DNA from: Sulfurimonas sp.
Lineage (GTDB): Bacteria > Campylobacterota > Campylobacteria > Campylobacterales > Sulfurimonadaceae
Length of the DNA stretch: 36,108 nt
Direction of reading: 5' to 3'
NCBI GenBank assembly: GCA_027082875.1
Contig: JALWTK010000179.1
Coordinates: forward strand, 1 to 36,108
The notes under the pieces were generated by a model. The model did no database searches, was not told where the DNA came from, and was given only the letters and a program-made list of their open reading frames with translations. Every line of letters starts with the position of its first letter. Positions within the stretch are counted from its first letter, which is position 1. This document shows, piece by piece, positions 1 to 8,174 of this stretch. A program made the translations under genes and the position numbers.

Positions 1-226
1 TTTTATCAGTTAAAGAGGCATGAAACACTTCTATAACTGCTCTATCTACTGCATCTTTAACTATTACACTATTCTCCGGATCAGTCTTAGAAACATATAT
101 AGATGTACTTATCTTTTCACCCATCACACTTCGTGCATACTTTGCACTCGGTTTATACCCACAAGCCGTTAACAATGATACTACTAATATAGTAAATATC
201 TTTAAACTTAGTGAGTTTTTTTGCAT
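1..226 (-). CDS. lptE: LptE-like LPS-assembly lipoprotein (partial, N-terminal part)
   Basis: This reading frame runs off the left edge of the window; 75 codons are visible. It starts at an ATG two bases after the leuS stop. The protein opens with a lysine-containing n-region and a hydrophobic stretch that ends in the lipobox LLTAC, with the modified cysteine at residue 22, followed by GYKPSAKYA. It is therefore an exported lipoprotein. A small lipoprotein directly after leuS is the usual place for LptE, the outer-membrane partner of LptD in lipopolysaccharide insertion, and the GYKP sequence after the cysteine fits that family. The lipoprotein call is seen in the sequence; the LptE name rests on position and N-terminus only. 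Confidence 0.72.
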   Translation of the reverse strand, partial: MQKNSLSLKIFTILVVSLLTACGYKPSAKYARSVMGEKISTSIYVSKTDPENSVIVKDAVDRAVIEVFHASLTDK

Positions 227-228
227 TT

Positions 229-2682
229 TTAGCCTTTTACTACTAAGTTTACAAGTTTTTTAGGGACAACTATCTCTTTGACTATGGTTTTATCCTCTAG
301 CCATTTAGCAACTTTGGCTTTTGCTAGTATTAGTATTTCCTCTTTTGAAGTATCAGGAGCCACTTCTATCTCTCCACGATTTTTTCCATTGAGTGCTACA
401 CCTAAGGTAATACTATCCTCTACAAACACCTCTTCTACTATCTCTTGCTTAGTAAGATTTTTTAGTCCAAAGTACTCACTTGAGATATCCCAACAAGTAT
501 GAGGAATTACAGGCTCCATGATTGAGCTAAGGATCCAGTATCCCTCACTCCATACATCTGTATTACTTTGAGCATTGAGGGCATTCATAGCTTCCATTAC
601 TCCAGCGATCATCGTGTTGAATGTATAACGTTCTTTGTAAACTTCTTCACTTCTTTGAAGTGCATCATAGACTTTCTTACGAGCGAGTTTTTCTTCTTTA
701 CTTAAAGAGCTATGATCTATCACTGGTTTTGTATCGGTTTTCACTACATTACTCGCACGATCGAAGAAACGTTTGATAAACTTGTAAGCACCCTCAACCG
801 CACTATCATTCCACTCAAGCTCTTGCGTTGGTGGTGCTGCAAAGAGGATAAATAGACGTGCAGTATCAGCTCCATACTTTGCAATAATCTCATCAGGATC
901 TACTGTATTGCCCTTAGACTTCGACATCTTCGCCCCATCTTTGAGTACCATTCCTTGAGTGAGTAGCTTATCAAAAGGCTCATCAAACGCTAAGTAACCT
1001 AAATCACGGAAAACTTTTGTAAAAAATCTCGCATAAAGCAGGTGAAGTATAGCATGCTCAATCCCACCAACATAGTGATCCACACCCATCCAGTACTTAA
1101 TCTCTTCAGGAGTAAACGCCATCTTCTCTAAAGTCTCAGGAGAAGCACAAAAACGCAAGAAGTACCAAGAGGACTGTACAAAAGTATCCATAGTATCTGT
1201 CTCACGAGTAGCATCTTTTCCACACTCTGGACATTTACAGTACTTCCATGTTGGATGGTTTTCTAGTGGGCTTCCCTCACCATTTATCTCTACATCATCT
1301 GGAAGAGCAATAGGAAGATTTTCCTTCTTCTCCATCACAAGACCACAATCCTCACAGTGGATAAAAGGAATAGGAGCACCCCAATAACGCTGGCGACTCA
1401 CTCCCCAATCTTTGAGTTTGTAGTTTGTAGTCTTCGCCCCTATTTTTTTCTCTTCAAACATTTTGATGATGTTATACTGACTCTTTTTAGAGTTCAGACC
1501 ATCAAATTCACCAGAGTTGAAAAGCACTCCAGCATCTGTATAAGCTTTTTCACTTACATCTACTTCAGCATCTTTTGGCTTGATAACCGCGTTAATAGCA
1601 AGGTCATACTTTTTAGCAAAGTCATAATCTCTCTCATCATGAGCAGGAACTGCCATAACAGCACCCGAACCGTAATCCATTAGAACAAAGTTCGCTATCC
1701 AAACAGGTACAGTTTTTCCCGTAAGAGGATGAATCACATCAAGACCAAGAGAAAGTCCAGCTTTCTCTTTTTGTCTGTCAATAGAAGACATATTTTTCAT
1801 CTTCGTAATTTCTGCAATGATCTCATCACTTAGAAGTTTGTTCTCAACCATATAAGTAACTATCTCATGCTCTGGTGCTAATGCAGTATAGCTAACACCA
1901 TAGATAGTATCAGGGCGAGTTGTAAAGACATCAAATGATTGAAACTTATTATCTAAAATAGATAATGAGTTCTCATCAAAAAAGAGATCAAACGCCAAAC
2001 CATTTGACTTGCCTATCCAGTTCTCCTGCATAGTAAGTACTTGCTTAGGCCATCCACCCTCAAGCTTTGGAAGGTCATCCAAAAGTTCATCAGCATAGTC
2101 AGTAATCTTGAAGTAGTATTGATTCATATCTTTTTTGACTATAGGTGTATCACAACGCCAGCAGCAACCATCTACTACTTGCTCATTTGCAAGCACTGTC
2201 TCATCATGGGGGCACCAGTTAAGCATCCCTTTCTCACGGTAAAGTAGACCTTTGTTATACATGTCTATCATAAAAGCTTGTTCAAACTTTGTGTAAAGCT
2301 CATCACTTGTCGCCATTTCACGTTTACGGCTAAATGAAAAACCTAAAGAGTAGAACTCATTTTTCATATAGTCAATATTATCGTATGTCCAGCCCTTAGG
2401 ATGGCTTCCATTTTTAATAGCAGCATTTTCAGCTGGCATACCAAATGAGTCAAACCCAATAGGATGCAGAACATTTTTACCCTGCTGTCTATGATAACGT
2501 GCCAGTGCATCTGAGATAGAGTAGTTTCTTACATGCCCCATGTGCAAACGCCCACTTGGAAAAGGGAACATACTTAAGATATATTTTTTATCTAAACTAA
2601 AATCTTCGCTTGGCTCAAAACTCTCGTTTTCTCTCCAATACTCTTGCCATTTTTTTTCGATATCTGATGAAATGTATTCCAA
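229..2682 (-). CDS. leuS: Leucyl-tRNA synthetase
   Basis: This cytoplasmic class I aminoacyl-tRNA synthetase charges tRNA-Leu. The 817-residue length is normal for bacterial LeuRS. The HIGH motif reads HMGH at residues 47-50 and the KMSKS motif is intact at 585-589. Between them lies the CP1 editing insertion. A cysteine cluster, CPHDET...CCWRC, sits near residue 155-180. The start codon is TTG at 2682; AGGA eight bases upstream supports it and the protein begins [12 protein letters not shown] as expected for the family. It sits between a small membrane-protein gene (107 bases upstream) and lptE (2 bases downstream). The leader contains a perfect 8-bp palindrome, described separately. Confidence 0.98.
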   Translation of the reverse strand: MEYISSDIEKKWQEYWRENESFEPSEDFSLDKKYILSMFPFPSGRLHMGHVRNYSISDALARYHRQQGKNVLHPIGFDSFGMPAENAAIKNGSHPKGWTYDNIDYMKNEFYSLGFSFSRKREMATSDELYTKFEQAFMIDMYNKGLLYREKGMLNWCPHDETVLANEQVVDGCCWRCDTPIVKKDMNQYYFKITDYADELLDDLPKLEGGWPKQVLTMQENWIGKSNGLAFDLFFDENSLSILDNKFQSFDVFTTRPDTIYGVSYTALAPEHEIVTYMVENKLLSDEIIAEITKMKNMSSIDRQKEKAGLSLGLDVIHPLTGKTVPVWIANFVLMDYGSGAVMAVPAHDERDYDFAKKYDLAINAVIKPKDAEVDVSEKAYTDAGVLFNSGEFDGLNSKKSQYNIIKMFEEKKIGAKTTNYKLKDWGVSRQRYWGAPIPFIHCEDCGLVMEKKENLPIALPDDVEINGEGSPLENHPTWKYCKCPECGKDATRETDTMDTFVQSSWYFLRFCASPETLEKMAFTPEEIKYWMGVDHYVGGIEHAILHLLYARFFTKVFRDLGYLAFDEPFDKLLTQGMVLKDGAKMSKSKGNTVDPDEIIAKYGADTARLFILFAAPPTQELEWNDSAVEGAYKFIKRFFDRASNVVKTDTKPVIDHSSLSKEEKLARKKVYDALQRSEEVYKERYTFNTMIAGVMEAMNALNAQSNTDVWSEGYWILSSIMEPVIPHTCWDISSEYFGLKNLTKQEIVEEVFVEDSITLGVALNGKNRGEIEVAPDTSKEEILILAKAKVAKWLEDKTIVKEIVVPKKLVNLVVKG

Positions 2683-2720
2683 TGTAACTATCCTGATAAA
2701 TATTTTAATATAAAAGAGTC

Positions 2721-2739
2721 ATACAAGTTTTACTTGTAT
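2721..2739. repeat. Perfect palindrome in the leuS leader
   Basis: ATACAAGT and ACTTGTAT form perfect 8-bp arms around a 3-base centre. It lies 38-56 bases upstream of the leuS start, downstream of the terminator-like hairpin of the preceding gene. It could be an operator or an RNA hairpin near the leuS 5' end. No regulator is identifiable from the sequence. Confidence 0.5.
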
Positions 2740-2755
2740 CAATATTTTATACAAT

Positions 2756-2777
2756 AAAAACAACTCCAAAAAGGAGT
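2756..2777 (-). terminator. Weak Rho-independent terminator after the DUF6394-like gene
   Basis: Read on the minus strand, ACTCC-TTTTT-GGAGT forms a 5-bp stem, followed two bases later by five T residues. It begins 13 bases past the stop of the small membrane-protein gene and precedes leuS. The short stem suggests partial termination that would separate leuS from the Sec genes. Confidence 0.45.
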
Positions 2778-2789
2778 CAAGAGAATATG

Positions 2790-3128
2790 TTAATACTCTT
2801 CTTTTTGCTTTGAACTCTCTATGTAGACAAGTCCCATAGAGAAAACATTCGCTATTAGTGCACCTATTGAAAGAGCTATAGCCCATGTATCATCACCAAC
2901 AATGACAAGGAAAACAAAGGCGGGTATAAGGTGTAGGTCCGCCACTAAAGAAGATGCAAGAAGTTCTGCTGAGAGAAGATTTCTCACTCCTATCTTTAAG
3001 ATAGTACTCATTAAGTTTACACTTGCTGCTATAAACAAAGATATAGCTGTATTTTCATAAAGAAATCCTGCTATCGATGTTAAACTCATCAATGAAAAAA
3101 ATACATATACTACTTTACCCCAATCCAT
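2790..3128 (-). CDS. Small multi-pass membrane protein (DUF6394-like)
   Basis: This 112-residue protein is hydrophobic with about four predicted membrane segments (near residues 4-20, 25-45, 65-83 and 84-103) and a charged tail, ESSKQKEEY. It has no signal peptide cleavage motif or catalytic signature. It lies 15 bases downstream of secF and is followed by a weak terminator, so it is probably cotranscribed with yajC-secD-secF. I recall a Campylobacterota-specific family (DUF6394) at this position between secF and leuS; that assignment is from memory of synteny and not a profile match. The function is unknown; a link to Sec translocation is suggested only by position. Confidence 0.75.
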   Translation of the reverse strand: MDWGKVVYVFFSLMSLTSIAGFLYENTAISLFIAASVNLMSTILKIGVRNLLSAELLASSLVADLHLIPAFVFLVIVGDDTWAIALSIGALIANVFSMGLVYIESSKQKEEY

Positions 3129-3143
3129 CTTTTCTCCTTAATT

Positions 3144-4115
3144 TTATACAACACCAGATTCAAACTGGTCACGCATTCTCTGTTTCTCTGCTTCACGTTT
3201 CGCTTTTTCTGCTAACTTTGAGTGATAGTTTTTAACATCAAATCCAAACCATAGTAAAATAGGACTAGCAACAAAGATAGAAGAGTAAGTACCTACAACC
3301 ACACCGACAAGTAGTGTAAAGGCAAAAGGATGAATAATCTCTCCACCGAACATAAAGAGTGTAAATACCACAAAAAATGTCGTAAGTGACGTAAGTGTAG
3401 TACGTGCCAATGTTCTTGTTACAGACTCATTAATAGTCTCTTCAAGCCCCATTGAACGGTTTTTTGTAACACCTTCACGAATTCGGTCAAATACGATGAT
3501 AGTATCATTGAGTGAGTATCCTAAAATCGTAAGCACTCCGGCTAAAACATCTAAGTTTACATCTATTGAAAAAAGTGAGACCATTCCAAGAGCAATACTC
3601 ACATCATGAATGAGTGCTACGATAGAAGCGACAGCGAAACGCCATTCAAATCTAAAAGCAACATAGACTAGAATACCTAAAATTGCTAAAACAAGGGACA
3701 TCATTCCCTTCTCTTTAAGCTCAGCACCTACTGTAGGACCAACTATGTCCACACGACGAACTTTAAAATCACCTGTACCTTTAAGCACTTGACGAGTCAC
3801 ATCACCTATATCTTTTGTGACACTTGCACTACTTGTTTTCATGCGAATAACAACTTCATCAGGAGCACCAAACTCACTTATACTTGCATTATCAAAAAGT
3901 TTATCGCTCTTGAGTGCTTCGCGCATCTTCTGTATAGGTGCTACTTTCGTATACTTTACTTGAACAACTGTTCCACCTGCAAAATCAATACCGTAATTAA
4001 GACCTTTTGTAAGTAAAACTCCATAAGATGCCATAACCATAAAAACTGAGAGTATCATCGCTAGCTTTGATTTTCCCATAAAATTAAAGGTTTTTGTATA
4101 TCTAAAAAACTCCAT
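3144..4115 (-). CDS. secF: Protein translocase subunit SecF
   Basis: SecF is the inner-membrane partner of SecD. Together they use the proton-motive force to help pull exported proteins through SecYEG on the periplasmic side. The 323 residues show an N-terminal membrane segment (about 17-37), then the conserved GIDFAGGT motif (about 43-50), a periplasmic domain, and five more membrane helices in the C-terminal half, including the LGYSLNDTIIVFDRIRE signature. The ATG lies two bases after the secD stop, so the two are translationally close. The charged C-terminal tail is typical. Confidence 0.97.
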   Translation of the reverse strand: MEFFRYTKTFNFMGKSKLAMILSVFMVMASYGVLLTKGLNYGIDFAGGTVVQVKYTKVAPIQKMREALKSDKLFDNASISEFGAPDEVVIRMKTSSASVTKDIGDVTRQVLKGTGDFKVRRVDIVGPTVGAELKEKGMMSLVLAILGILVYVAFRFEWRFAVASIVALIHDVSIALGMVSLFSIDVNLDVLAGVLTILGYSLNDTIIVFDRIREGVTKNRSMGLEETINESVTRTLARTTLTSLTTFFVVFTLFMFGGEIIHPFAFTLLVGVVVGTYSSIFVASPILLWFGFDVKNYHSKLAEKAKREAEKQRMRDQFESGVV

Positions 4116-4117
4116 AA

Positions 4118-5683
4118 CTACCCCTTAATCCCAAACCAAAATTTGTTATTTTTACTCTTGCTAATCTTGTTCTCAAGCAACTGATAGATACCATGTGTTC
4201 CAAGAATAGCCGTTAGCATTGAAGCCATAATACCAATACTCATAGTAACAGCGAAACCTTTAATAGCACCTGTTCCATAAGCATAGAGCACAACTGATGC
4301 AATAAGTGTCGTGATGTTTGCATCTAAGATAGCTCGCATCGCATTTGCATACCCCTCATCAATAGCCTTGTGCATAGATTTTCCCTCGTAGATAAGCTCA
4401 CGAATACGCTCACTAATGATAACATTGGCATCAACTGCCATACCTACAGTCAGTACTATTCCCGCCATACCTGGAAGGGTCAGAGTTGCTCCAAAGAGGC
4501 TCATAACAGCTAAAAGGATAAAGAGGTTTGCGATAAGTGCAATATTTGCAATAACTCCAGCCATACGATAGTACACCATCATAAAGAGAATAACTAAGAC
4601 AAATCCACCGATAAGAGCCACCATTGATGCCTTGATACTATCCGCACCAAGACTAGGTCCTACTGAGCGTTTCTCCATCATATAGATAGGTGCAAGAAGT
4701 GCCCCTGAACGCAGAGCAATCGCTAAATCTTTTGCTTCCATCACAGTATAGTTTCCACTGATCTGTCCTGCACCACCACCAATACGCTCGTTAATGTTTG
4801 GAGCAGAATATACTTTACCATCAAGAACAACTGCTAAACGTTTCCCTACATTTTTACCAGTAAAGTCACCAAAGATATCAGCACCTTCAGCATTTAGCTT
4901 AAAGTTAATAAGAGGACGATTATTTTTGTCAAAGCCCATGTTTGCATCTGTAAGCATACCACCATCAAGGATAGGAATCTCACGAACAAGATACTTGATA
5001 GAAGGATTTTTTGCATCACTTAAGATGATGTCACCATACTCTGCAGCATCTGACTCACTCATGTTATAAACACGAGCATTTCTATCTTCATCAACAGCCA
5101 TAAGCTCAAGCTTTGCAGCACGGCTGATAAGTTCACGAGCACGCTGCTCATCTGCTTGAGATTTGATACCTGCTAACTCTACAAGAATTTTATCTTTACC
5201 CTGTTTTGCAACTACAGGCTCAGAGAGTCCAAACTGATCTAAACGGTTACGAATAGTCTCAATAGCCTGACTAACTGCCTCTTGTTTTGTTTTCTTAATC
5301 TCTTTTGGAGTGAGAGTTAATGAAATAATAGAACCCTGCTTTGTAACTATAGAGCCCTCTATCTTTTTGAAAAAATCATCAAATTTAACAATATCATCCG
5401 TGTCAAGAACTTCAAACTTAACACTTGTATCATTAAAAGTGAGCCCATCAATCAAGATATCATTTCGCTCAGCAAAATGTTTTATACTTGCTGCAATAGA
5501 CTTAATACGAGACTTTGTAGCCTCATCAGTTTTTACACCAAGAAGCATATGTAATCCACCTTGAAGATCAAGACCAAGAGTTATTTTCTTTCCTGTTGCA
5601 CTTTGCATTAGAGAAGGAATAGAGAAAGCTACACCAAAAATTATCGCTAATGCGAATATGACTATGCGATAATTAAGCTTCAT
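4118..5683 (-). CDS. secD: Protein translocase subunit SecD
   Basis: SecD is a six-TM membrane protein with a large periplasmic P1 domain that works with SecF and YajC in late steps of Sec export. It has an N-terminal membrane helix, then the GLDLQGGLHMLLGV motif, a periplasmic domain, and five C-terminal helices containing AVDANVIISERIRE. I chose the ATG at 5683, giving MKLNYRIVIF (521 residues). It overlaps the yajC stop by 11 bases, whereas an ATG at 5707 would add eight polar residues before the first helix. The longer start cannot be excluded. It is in an operon with yajC and secF. Confidence 0.95.
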   Translation of the reverse strand: MKLNYRIVIFALAIIFGVAFSIPSLMQSATGKKITLGLDLQGGLHMLLGVKTDEATKSRIKSIAASIKHFAERNDILIDGLTFNDTSVKFEVLDTDDIVKFDDFFKKIEGSIVTKQGSIISLTLTPKEIKKTKQEAVSQAIETIRNRLDQFGLSEPVVAKQGKDKILVELAGIKSQADEQRARELISRAAKLELMAVDEDRNARVYNMSESDAAEYGDIILSDAKNPSIKYLVREIPILDGGMLTDANMGFDKNNRPLINFKLNAEGADIFGDFTGKNVGKRLAVVLDGKVYSAPNINERIGGGAGQISGNYTVMEAKDLAIALRSGALLAPIYMMEKRSVGPSLGADSIKASMVALIGGFVLVILFMMVYYRMAGVIANIALIANLFILLAVMSLFGATLTLPGMAGIVLTVGMAVDANVIISERIRELIYEGKSMHKAIDEGYANAMRAILDANITTLIASVVLYAYGTGAIKGFAVTMSIGIMASMLTAILGTHGIYQLLENKISKSKNNKFWFGIKG

Positions 5684-5939
5684 CCTCGAACTTCTTTGCA
5701 ATAGCATCTTTAGTTATTTTTGTGATAGTATCATCGTTCATCTTTACACTTAGGAATTTCTCTTCTACCTTGTGTATAACTACAATAAATCCACCGTTAG
5801 TGATTACTTTATCACCTTTTTTTAGTGCTGCTAGCATAGCTTTTTTAGCCTTTGCTTCATTTTGCTGTGGGCGAATAATTACAAAATACATAATTGCAAT
5901 TAAAAATACGAACGGTAATAGTTGAGAAATGATTTCCAT
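5673..5939 (-). CDS. yajC: Sec translocase accessory protein YajC
   Basis: This 88-residue protein has one N-terminal membrane helix (about residues 5-22, ending in FVIIRPQQNEAK), then a small cytoplasmic domain with GDKVITNGGFIVVIHKV. This is the classic YajC layout: a single-pass protein that associates with SecDF. It is the first gene of the leftward operon yajC-secD-secF. A good Shine-Dalgarno sequence (AAAGGAAG) precedes the ATG. Its C-terminus overlaps the start of secD by 11 bases. Confidence 0.97.
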   Translation of the reverse strand: MEIISQLLPFVFLIAIMYFVIIRPQQNEAKAKKAMLAALKKGDKVITNGGFIVVIHKVEEKFLSVKMNDDTITKITKDAIAKKFEDEA

Positions 5940-5973
5940 TAATAACTTCCTTTTGTTGAATAAAATTGTGGCG

Positions 5974-5990
5974 ATTATACAAAAATTATA
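5974..5990 (-). promoter_or_regulatory. Candidate -10 elements for the yajC-secDF operon
   Basis: Two perfect TATAAT hexamers occur on the minus strand (complement of 5974-5979 and 5985-5990), 35-51 bases upstream of yajC. No good -35 is visible, which is common in this phylum. A TATACT on the plus strand at 5987-5992 overlaps and could serve divergent lnt. Confidence 0.45.
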
Positions 5991-6023
5991 CTAATAGTCT
6001 CATAAAAAGTGTACAATTTCATT

Positions 6024-7232
6024 ATGAATAACATTTTAAAAACATTTTTACTCGGTCTTCTTACAGCGACACTCTTTAGTGCCTTTATATATTTTGCAGA
6101 GTATCACATGACAAACAAACTTATAAATACTCTCTTTGGACTTGCTTCACTAGCACTCTTTCTCTACATACCTAAACGCAGCATACTTATAGCTGGTTTT
6201 TTCATAGGGCTTTTTTGGTTCTATTGGATTGGGTATAGTTTTCAGTATCAGGGTGTTGGATATATGACTCCTATCATCACTCTTGCATTTGGATGTATCT
6301 ATCTACTTTTCTTTTTGCCTCTTTATTTCACTGACAAAGCCTATATAAGAGCTATACTTCTCTTTGGTCTCAGTTTTGTTGAGCCTTTTGACTGGAACTG
6401 GTTGCAGATAGAGCTTGTTTTTGTCGAGAGTTACATTGGCGTTTATAAGTACCAACTTATCGCTGTTTTACTTGCCCTCTCTCTTCCTCAGCTTATACAA
6501 GAGAAAAGGTACAAGTACCTTCCTCTCCTTTTACTACTTGTGAGTATCAACTACGGATACCCTAAGCAAGAGGAGGCACCACTGAAGATAAAACTTGCGA
6601 GTACAGATATAAAGCAGGACTACAAGTGGACTAGAGCGGCACAGATACCAACTATTAGGTATATCTATACGGAGATACACAAGGCAAAAGAGAAAAAGTA
6701 TGATGTTATTCTTTTTCCAGAGTCTGTCTTTCCACTCTATCTCAATGAGAACCCTTATCTTATTGAAGAGTTAAAAAAACTTTCCCATGGTATTGTTATC
6801 ATTGCAGGTGCACTTCTTAAAGAGAATGGTGCGAGTTATAATGCTACTTATAAGTTTGAAGATGGTAAGTATATAACAGCCAAAAAACTGGTACTTGTTC
6901 CTTTTGGAGAGTATATTCCCCTTCCTAAATTCGCTCAAAAAATCATTAACGATACTTTTTTCAAAGGTGAAAGTGATTTTCTTACAGCTGATGCACCAAC
7001 TGATTTCATCATTAAAGGGGTGAAATTTAGAAATGCCATCTGTTATGAAGCGACATGTGCTGAACTTTACAAAGGGGATGTAAAGTATATGTTAGCCACA
7101 AGTAATAATGCTTGGTTCGCCCCATCCATAGAGCCAACACTACAGAACTTACTCATGAAATACTATGCAAGAAAGAATGGAGTGACTATCTATCACTCAG
7201 CAAACTATAAAGGAAGTGGAATCGTAAAGTAA
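6024..7232 (+). CDS. lnt: Apolipoprotein N-acyltransferase
   Basis: Lnt adds the third acyl chain to the N-terminal cysteine of lipoproteins in the inner membrane. An N-terminal block of six or so hydrophobic helices (residues 5-175) is followed by a nitrilase-type domain. The catalytic triad is visible: Glu233 in FPES, Lys288 just before LVLVPFGEY, and Cys340 in AICYEATC. I took the ATG at 6024 (402 residues); an upstream in-frame GTG at 6009 would add only five residues. The protein ends soon after the nitrilase domain and lacks the extra C-terminal helix of E. coli Lnt. Its stop abuts the stop of the convergent Wzz-like gene with no intervening base. Confidence 0.93.
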   Translation: MNNILKTFLLGLLTATLFSAFIYFAEYHMTNKLINTLFGLASLALFLYIPKRSILIAGFFIGLFWFYWIGYSFQYQGVGYMTPIITLAFGCIYLLFFLPLYFTDKAYIRAILLFGLSFVEPFDWNWLQIELVFVESYIGVYKYQLIAVLLALSLPQLIQEKRYKYLPLLLLLVSINYGYPKQEEAPLKIKLASTDIKQDYKWTRAAQIPTIRYIYTEIHKAKEKKYDVILFPESVFPLYLNENPYLIEELKKLSHGIVIIAGALLKENGASYNATYKFEDGKYITAKKLVLVPFGEYIPLPKFAQKIINDTFFKGESDFLTADAPTDFIIKGVKFRNAICYEATCAELYKGDVKYMLATSNNAWFAPSIEPTLQNLLMKYYARKNGVTIYHSANYKGSGIVK

Positions 7233-8174
7233 TTACTTGCTCCGTTCTTCTTCTCTACTCCCTTTTATAAATTCTAAAAAGAAGACTAAAAATACCCCTA
7301 ATATAAGACTAGCAATGAAAGAAACAACTAAAATCAGTCCACGTTTAGGCTTTGTTTTGTCTTTGACATAAGCGACTGCTGGTTGTGTTAAAACATCACA
7401 TTGGTAGTAAACTTTAGACTGCATCATAACCTTCTCTTGTAGTATTTGAGAGATCATAGATGAGAGACTTTGACGAAGTTCAAAACCATCAGCCTTCTGC
7501 ATCTCTTTGGAGAAGTAATTGAGTTTATTATCTATTATACGGAGATTATTTTTCACTAGGTAGGAACTTGCATCTTTTAAAAATGCTAAAATCATCTCTG
7601 GAGCATGTTTTCTATCACTATCACTATAAGATACTGTAATTAGAGCTGTCTTTTTATCACTTGAAATAGAAAAATTATTTTTTACAGACTTCACTATATT
7701 ATAAATATCTGCTTCATTACTAGATGAAGACTCAGGCACAGGTGAGGATTTAAATAGATCATACACACCTCTAAAACCAAGAGCAAAAACATAATTTTTA
7801 TCTAGATTTTTATTTTTATAATAACTTACGAGGTTATTCTTTACTACAAATACATGCATAAATTCATAATCATTGAGAAGTGTATTAAATGCGACATCTG
7901 GAGTCATAGAATCCCCTCCTCCAATACTTACACCCGCCATAGCAGCAAGTCCACCAAGCCCACCAAGAGATGGACCACTATGCTCTGAAGTTGGAATAAG
8001 AATAGACTCAGACTTATAAACATTTGGTAATTTAAATATATAAACGAGTGTAAAACTTATAACTATTACAACAAGAATTGCTATAATTTTTTTGCCCTTA
8101 AGAATTGTTTGCCATAACTCTCGTAAATCTATCTCATCTTCTTCTATACATTGTTCTTGTACTTGTGTATTCAT
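7233..8174 (-). CDS. Wzz/chain-length determinant family protein
   Basis: This 313-residue inner-membrane protein has the polysaccharide co-polymerase layout. A short cytoplasmic N-terminus containing EDEIDLRELWQTILKGKK is followed by a membrane helix (about 34-52), a periplasmic domain rich in predicted helix, and a second helix (about 283-304) ending in a charged tail. There is no Walker kinase domain, so it resembles the Wzz type or the membrane half of a capsule co-polymerase. A Gly-rich stretch (GGLGGLAAMAGVSIGGG) follows the first periplasmic strands. It overlaps the upstream export gene by one base (TAATG), so the pair is translationally coupled. Family is confident; the polymer it acts on is unknown. 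Confidence 0.87.
   Translation of the reverse strand: MNTQVQEQCIEEDEIDLRELWQTILKGKKIIAILVVIVISFTLVYIFKLPNVYKSESILIPTSEHSGPSLGGLGGLAAMAGVSIGGGDSMTPDVAFNTLLNDYEFMHVFVVKNNLVSYYKNKNLDKNYVFALGFRGVYDLFKSSPVPESSSSNEADIYNIVKSVKNNFSISSDKKTALITVSYSDSDRKHAPEMILAFLKDASSYLVKNNLRIIDNKLNYFSKEMQKADGFELRQSLSSMISQILQEKVMMQSKVYYQCDVLTQPAVAYVKDKTKPKRGLILVVSFIASLILGVFLVFFLEFIKGSREEERSK

Noticed and set aside
1357..1683. Long antisense frames within leuS and other genes
   Set aside because: They are mirror frames of strongly conserved genes, without ribosome sites or recognisable sequence.
2683..2789. T-box riboswitch for leuS
   Set aside because: No T-box consensus, specifier loop or antiterminator; the leader is too short.
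7100..7232. lnt appears truncated at its C-terminus
   Set aside because: All three catalytic residues and the conserved end of the nitrilase domain are present; a short C-terminus seems normal here.
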